From Hymenochaete sp. R1 (taxonomy: Eukaryota > Basidiomycota > Agaricomycetes > Hymenochaetales > Hymenochaetaceae): a DNA stretch of 50,671 nucleotides. This document shows positions 45,466 through 50,671 of the stretch, one piece after another. Position numbers and translations under genes: made by a program. The stretch spans positions 1 to 50,671 of the forward strand of contig JAFREE010000173.1 in assembly GCA_019400425.1 (NCBI GenBank), written 5' to 3'. Positions within the stretch are counted from its first letter, which is position 1, and the number at the start of each line of letters is the position of its first letter. The notes beneath the pieces were generated by a model. It was not told where the DNA came from. It worked only from the letters and a program-made list of their open reading frames with translations, and ran no database searches.

Positions 45466-45926
45466 CTCTCGTTCTTTTTCTTGTCTCCCTTGGAAATATT
45501 ACGCGTCGGTGTTCGTGTCAGAGGAAGGATACGGTCTGTTCGTCAAGGAGTCAAGGTCGTCGTCGTCGTGGAAAGTACACAAGGTGTGAAATGGTGACTT
45601 TTAATGTAGGGAGCCCTTCCTCTGGGAACTCTGAGGTCTGAAGTTGAATCGTACGACAACTCGCCCTCGGAAGTCACCAAAATACCAGCATCGGAAAAAA
45701 TCTGCCGAAATATTCGCACGCAACTTTGCTTTCGCCTGATCCAGCCAATGAATCGGCTTCCTTGGCTTATTGAAGTTATCCCCTTTTTTTAATGTCTGTA
45801 TTCAAAGATACGAAAAACAACACAAAGAGAATATACAATGTGGAAAGTAGAGACAACAGTGAGATATATAATGAGATGAGGACAGCTAACAAGAGCACGA
45901 GACGAGGAAGAATTAGCAAACCAAAC
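45466..45926. other. Intergenic, ERG27 promoter / NOP58 3' side
   Basis: About 0.46 kb, with ERG27 promoter and NOP58 3' UTR. An ACGCGT hexamer lies at about 45503 (MluI cell-cycle-box-like), within 40 bp of the ERG27 start; its meaning is unclear. Confidence 0.4.
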
Positions 45927-48108
45927 TTATGCTTCAGACTTCCTCCGCTTTTTCTCTTCCTTCTTCGCCTTTTTACGTTCTGCGCGCTCTTCTGGAGTTT
46001 CGCTCGTGCTTTCCTTTTCCTTCTGTAAAAGGGTCTATCAGTACCAAGAATGCGGTTTCGGTGTTCATGTAGTTAAACTGACCTTCCGCTTTGACTTCTT
46101 TTCCTCCGCCCCATCCACATCCATCGCATCCGGATCCTCACTTTCACCACTCACCTTGGTCTCTGTCTCCGCCTTCTCAGCTTTCTTCTTTGCCCTCCTC
46201 TCCTCCTTCGCCTTCTTCTTATCCTCCTTCACCTTCCGACTCGCCTCAAGTGCCGCCTCAACAGGATCAATCATCATCGCATCTCCATCCCCATTCCTTC
46301 GCTGTGTCGACACAAGCTCGACCGCATCCGCTTTGGCATTATATGTCCTTACCTCCCCGTTTGGCTCGTACTTCGCCGTCGACTTCTTCCCGGGAGTGGA
46401 GAAACTGCGTGCGCCGGAGAGATCACTTTGGTGCTCGAGGGCGCGGAGACGTGACTCGAGTTTGGCGCGGTTCTCGACACCGATGGTAGGTGCGGTGGGT
46501 TCGGATTTGCCATCGGCATCGGTAAGGGCATCAACGCGGATTGAGAGTGAGGCTTTCGTCGCAACCATCCTTGCCATCTAAAATACCACAAGCACATCAA
46601 CCATATGTCCCACGAATAAAAATAATTACGAGCGAACGCACCTTTCCTTTCAACTTTGGCGGCGCCTGCCCAACGAGCGACGCGTGGTATATCAACCCGT
46701 ACTTAGGCGTGTCATGCTTCGTCTTCAATGCCCTAAACAACGCCTTCTCCGCCCCCAAGATCTGCACCGTACTTGCCGGATACTTCGCCAAACTCAACAA
46801 ACTCCCCGCATGGCTGATCAGCCGCGCCCCGACAAGCTCCCCCACAAGTGCTGTCAAGTTCGGCGCGATCGCGTTCATCCGGTTCTTCAGGTAGTCCGCC
46901 AACTGGGTCCGGTATGCCGCGATCGCGACCACCTGGTCGCACGCGCCGTTGATGTTAGCCATGTCCGATTCAGAGATCTCGGTGCCCATAGAAATTTCAG
47001 CAGCGACTTTGATTGTTTGCTCGAGTTCTTCGGGGAGGATGTGCGCGAGGGAGGTCGTGGCCGCATTCGTGCGGAACCCCATGCAGCGGACAACTTTGGC
47101 GTAGGCGACGCTGTCGGTGAGGATCTTACCCATCTCGGGGAAGTGCCAACCGTACCATTCCTATACGAATAATACATGAGATGCGGTGTCGTTCACTCAA
47201 GAAATAGACTATGCACCTTCACTCGCATAGAATAAATGTTGATTTCTTTGTCCAAATCGTCTAATAAAGCGATGGATTGTACGACCATAGCATCAACCTT
47301 ATCAGGCGAGAATTTGAGCTTATACCTGATAGTCCAAAATTTCAATAGCTACATTAGCTTCCAAACGACAATACGAGAGCTAGCTCTTGACGCACCGGGA
47401 TAAGGAGTGACTCAGACCAAGGCTCATCTGCGCGAGGTCTTTCGGGTCTAAACCGTCAAGGAGAGCGGCAAGCTGACTTCGAATGCCACGGAAGAGGTCC
47501 ACGGAGGATGATTCTGCTTGGACTTTGATACCGAGTTTCTTGGAGATGGAGCCAGCTACAAACGACGAGAATGTCAGCGCAAATTAGTTGCCTTTATTTT
47601 CCAACATTACTTCGCCTTAGATAAAAAAAATACCAATGGATAACGGGAAGAGGGAGTCCGTTTAGGGCAATGAAAGAAGACGCACCAAGCTTCGAGTCAA
47701 CAACTAACAACGACTCCTTCGCCTTCCCTTTATCCACAATCTCCTCCGCTAGGAACTTCTTCAGTCCCTTTCCTAGTTTACCCTCCTGCATCGCAGAGAT
47801 CTCATCCACGGCTGACGCAGCAGATTCGAACCGGTGGAGCGCTTTGAGCTTCAGCCTTCATTTCCACAGTCGAGTTGTTCACCCATCCACGCGAGGTGCG
47901 CATTTCGGGAACATATTTTATACCGCAAAGAAATTGAACGCATGTATGAGTAAACGAGAGTGCTCGGACGTGCATGAGATCGGACTTACAGCCCATTGGC
48001 CCGCTCTGGGCTCTCGAACTCCTGCCATAAGTCAGCGTTCTTGAGTTTTGCAGAGTCCGTGAGCTTGAAGAGACAGTATCCAAGAGCTGTTTCATATAAT
48101 ACGAGCAT
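45927..48108 (-). CDS. NOP58: Box C/D snoRNP core protein NOP58
   Basis: Core protein of box C/D snoRNPs that guide rRNA 2'-O-methylation, in the nucleolus with NOP56, fibrillarin and Snu13. Exons (minus): 48108..47990, 47855..47686, 47555..47396, 47325..47217, 47160..46642, 46577..46083, 46022..45927; 555 residues. The NOP5NT start is [16 protein letters not shown]. The NOSIC region ([40 protein letters not shown]) precedes the Nop domain signature [60 protein letters not shown]. The tail is Lys/Glu-rich ([11 protein letters not shown], ending KKRRKSEA). All seven exons keep frame. A decayed copy of exon 1 and its promoter lies about 2 kb upstream. Confidence 0.95.
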
Positions 48109-48367
48109 TCTCGGCCCACTAAGTCGGGACTGAGTTTGAGAGCGAAAGGTTTATGGTATGCGTCCGGTTGTGAATGCCGCGTGCTCAAAAAACTTTGGCT
48201 TTGGCATTGGAAAAAGTTTGTCTTTATGCTACGTGGGAATATATTATGTAACATACATTAACGAATAACCAGCAGCATCTGCTCCATATAATCTTAGTCA
48301 ACACGAGCAAGATACATGAGGACTCAAATATTAATGATAACTGTCGCCATTTGATACGCAGACAGTT

Positions 48368-49494
48368 TTAGGAAACATGCAATTGCGATGTTTCAAGAGT
48401 TTCCAGGAACTCGTCGAAATTCTCTTCATCTGACTTCAGAAAATCAATCACACCGCCCAATTCTACCTCTGCCTCTGCCTTCTGCCCCGGTTTAGAGTCT
48501 ACTCCTGGGTCTTCCAAAAGTAGTGTGAGCCCAAGATCTCTCTCCAGCCAGGCTATTCCATTGAAATTATCCTTGTACCCCTCCAGCCGGAATATTTCGT
48601 CCCTGAACTTGTTCCGGTGAAATAAAAACCTTGCCAACCTCGCCTTGGTGCCATGCCCGTGCTCTTTGCTTGCCTGACTATCCTTCGCTCCCGAAGTAAT
48701 GTTATCCTTAAGATACGGCAAACCAAGACCAGCGCAGTAGTAAACGTGCTGCAATTCGTCGTGTAGAAGGTCAGCGTCGTCCTCCGGAGATGGAGTGCTT
48801 CCCTGCGGGACAAATCGGCGTTTATCATGGACAACGACATACTTCTTTCTGGATGTCTGTTGGGCTGCTACCAGATCTTCCCGTTGTGAGGGGTTGAGCG
48901 TGTTGAGAAGATCCTTGTTTAAGAAGGGAAATATGCCGAGTTCGCAAGACAATTGCTTCAAATCCCGATTCGCTTTCCGGCTGGCAAACCATGCCTCCTT
49001 GTAGTTCCCTATATAAAACACCACCAATGAGCTGACAAGCTTGGCGGATGGAGTAAAGTACATACTAATGAGAGTCTCCGTTTCATGTGACACAACCCTA
49101 ACTTTCTTTGTCTCCCTAAATTTCGGAACCTCGATGTCCTCTTTCCTTACTTCCTTTGTTTCCGCGAGTTTTAGAATTCTGTGGGCCTCTTTGTTTTCTT
49201 TCTGTTTATTAACCAGTTTACCAAAATCTTCTGCATCTAGCTCCTTTGAGGCCTTGATAAGAAAACGACCGGTGGGATCCAACATGCCAAGCTCAATTTT
49301 GACCATCTCGAGTTCCGACTGCGTTTTCAGGTATTTCTCTTTCTTTTCCTCAACATCTTTGACTTTCTCGTCTTTATAAATCAAAAAAAGTCAGTAATAA
49401 TACTGACTTAGGTCTCAGACCGCTCACCTTCTGATTGGTATAGGGTTGAATTTTTTCGCTTTTTACCCAGAGAACCATGGCTTGATGTCGACAT
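48368..49494 (-). CDS. Uncharacterised charged protein (356 aa), one intron
   Basis: No family recognised. Exons (minus): 49494..49428 and 49371..48368; 356 residues. The junction is confirmed by phase (SEDEKVKDVEE). The N-terminus is basic (SSHGSLGKKRKNST), then a long helical region with heptad-like charges (EKKEKYLKTQSELEMVKIEL; NKQKENKEAHRILKLAETKE). A more ordered central and C-terminal part has HDELQHVYYCAGLGLPYLKD and LARFLFHRNKFRDEIFRLEGY, with an acidic end. No signal peptide or membrane span. It sits between NOP58 and a decayed copy of the NOP58 5' end. The length and open frame support coding; function unknown. Confidence 0.65.
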
Positions 49495-50051
49495 ACTTAC
49501 ACGCAAAAAACTGGGTGCGCACCTGGTAGTCCTGGGGAGAACAAACTTAAAGTGGTAGGGGAACAGATGAGGATCAAGTTTATATAGGCAAGAAAGGACG
49601 CCAGCGCAATATGACGTACAGAGAGCAAAGGAGTTGGTCGACTGAACGTTGAGTCCTAGCACGCTAGCACATCGTAAAAGGGCACAAAAGCAAACGTTAT
49701 GAACGCCGCGTTGCCCAGAAGGAGATCGCAAGTGCATTGAAAAACTACCACCACAGCGGGATAAAAGAATGCCCCTGTAGCAGTAAAATGGCCCGGGGAA
49801 AGAAAGCAGGTCGAGTCGCTGGGAAGCCATCCATGCGTGCATACCTGCATCATCGCTCACGGTGTACAATGCGATCCCCGAGTCGTTCGACATGCGTCAC
49901 TCATATGCACAATTTCAATTGCGCGACCTGACCAAAACTAAGACTGCAATATCAACATCGAAGTACGCAAAGAACCTTACCTTCAGTTTAGCGATAACTT
50001 GGTAGACGCTCAAACTCTGTGAGTCACGTACCAATGGCACAAACGTACTGT

Positions 50052-50225
50052 CTTGAGTTTTACGGCGTTTGTGAGCTTGAGCGGACAGTATACAAACGCT
50101 ACCATGCACATTACAAATATCATTGGCCTGGTGTGCTGAGAAGAACAAGGATGGCGACTTATGAGGATTGAATGCCGCGACTCGGAGCTCCGAGCCCGTG
50201 TGCTCAAAAAAAACTTTGGCTTGAA
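50052..50225 (-). pseudogene. Decayed partial copy of NOP58 exon 1 and upstream DNA
   Basis: On the minus strand this stretch resembles the NOP58 5' end. Block 1: 50052-50100 lines up with 48040-48088 without gaps at about 38 of 49 positions by eye. Translated, it gives FVYCPLKLTNAVKLKT, close to NOP58 [16 protein letters not shown]. Block 2: 50169-50222 matches 48171-48201 upstream of NOP58 (TGAATGCCGCG and GTGCTCAAAAAA...ACTTTGGCTT), apart from about 20 extra bases. The spacing between blocks is similar in both (about 84 and 70 bp). The copy continues with a shifted, stop-containing frame, so it is not an intact gene. It probably arose by local duplication; age is unknown. Confidence 0.65.
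50181..50194. repeat. 14-bp perfect palindrome CTCGGAGCTCCGAG
   Basis: A perfect self-complementary 14-mer in the bases that interrupt block 2 of the NOP58 relic and are absent from the NOP58 upstream copy. Confidence 0.6.
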
Positions 50226-50671
50226 CAAGTGGAACTTGACTGGATGGCTATGGCCGCTAGCCGCGGCAGGAACGATGACGGTTAGGTGTTAAAAGAGAAT
50301 GTTATGATATGAGAGACTTGGTTCTGATATACTCAGAGTATCACGTGAAGTTATATACTATTTCGTATTTGAAACTATAATCCGGACTGTTCAACTTTGA
50401 ATTTTTCCCGAAAATTACAACCTCGGTTGTGTGATGAGAGGGTGTCGTTAACGGGAAGATATGGGGGATCAGATCCTGCAATCCGACGTATCGTGCAAAC
50501 ACCAGTTGCATTACAAGCCACCATTCGAGACAGAGCTGGGGTCGGAGTTTAGAGGCCCCTGTAATAATTGCTAAAGATATATGCGCGACGTCGTCATGAA
50601 GACGATAGGCTTGGGTCAGAGGAATGAAACAAGATTGCGCATCATTGGGAGTGAGGCGTGCGAAGTGCCGA

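Larger units (their letters stand above)
49495..50671. other. Distal intergenic with NOP58-derived fragment
   Basis: The last 1.2 kb has no supported intact gene. It includes the NOP58-like relic listed separately, and a TCACGTGA palindrome at 50341-50348. Short frames are chance or relic pieces. Confidence 0.45.

Noticed and set aside
47822..47838. tRNA B-box-like GGTTCGAATCT (minus strand)
   Set aside because: It encodes the RFES segment of NOP58 exon 2; no tRNA structure is present.

Overview
The window reads as nuclear DNA of a filamentous basidiomycete, most likely an Agaricomycete. Genes are densely packed on both strands and most are cut by short introns of about 50-70 nt with GT..AG ends. 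The gene set is typical of these fungi: ERG27, an RDS1-like ferritin-fold protein, a GH16 glucanase, a microsomal P450, and a RAD6 with an acidic tail. I saw no transposon, CRISPR array, rRNA or convincing tRNA. Gene models below were spliced by hand. A reading frame that stays open across every junction, plus family motifs, was the main check. No search or alignment program was run.

Layout. 0.5-5.3 kb: an aldehyde dehydrogenase and a Gfo/Idh/MocA oxidoreductase, both plus strand. 5.5-9.1 kb: CDT1 (replication licensing) and an mS34-like mitoribosomal protein, both minus. 9.4-11.5 kb: an FGGY sugar kinase. 11.7-15.1 kb: KRR1 (minus) and NCBP3 (plus), head to head. 15.4-18.9 kb: the PIG-F/GPI11 subunit and a cytochrome P450, both minus. 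20.0-21.6 kb: an unrecognised Ser-rich protein. 22.3-27.1 kb: ESF2 (plus) tail to tail with an ARS2/SERRATE homologue (minus). 28.3-29.6 kb: RDS1-like secreted protein. 30.4-32.0 kb: an intronless orphan. 33.0-36.4 kb: an ELL-associated factor, a GatC-like protein and RAD6. 38.0-39.5 kb: GH16 glucanase. 40.2-41.0 kb: a second intronless orphan. 41.5-43.3 kb: an M20-family amidohydrolase. 43.5-48.1 kb: ERG27 and NOP58, both minus. 48.4-49.5 kb: a third orphan, followed by a decayed copy of the NOP58 5' end at about 50.05-50.23 kb.

How the genes relate. Most are housekeeping. Three act in small-subunit ribosome assembly (KRR1, ESF2, NOP58) and two contact capped RNA (NCBP3, ARS2). CDT1 and RAD6 serve replication and repair. 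GatC-like and mS34-like proteins serve mitochondrial translation. PIG-F and ERG27 serve GPI-anchor and ergosterol synthesis. The metabolic genes (ALDH, Gfo/Idh/MocA, FGGY kinase, amidohydrolase, P450) do not form an obvious single pathway, and nothing looks like a secondary-metabolite cluster.

Most unusual points: GC-AG introns needed by the reading frame in KRR1 and GH16 and probable in CDT1; a one-base frame deficit at a KRR1 splice junction; a P450 whose I-helix threonine is replaced by methionine; a partial duplication of the NOP58 5' end flanking an orphan gene; and three charged, intron-poor orphans among intron-rich neighbours. I did not find a clear previously undescribed system.
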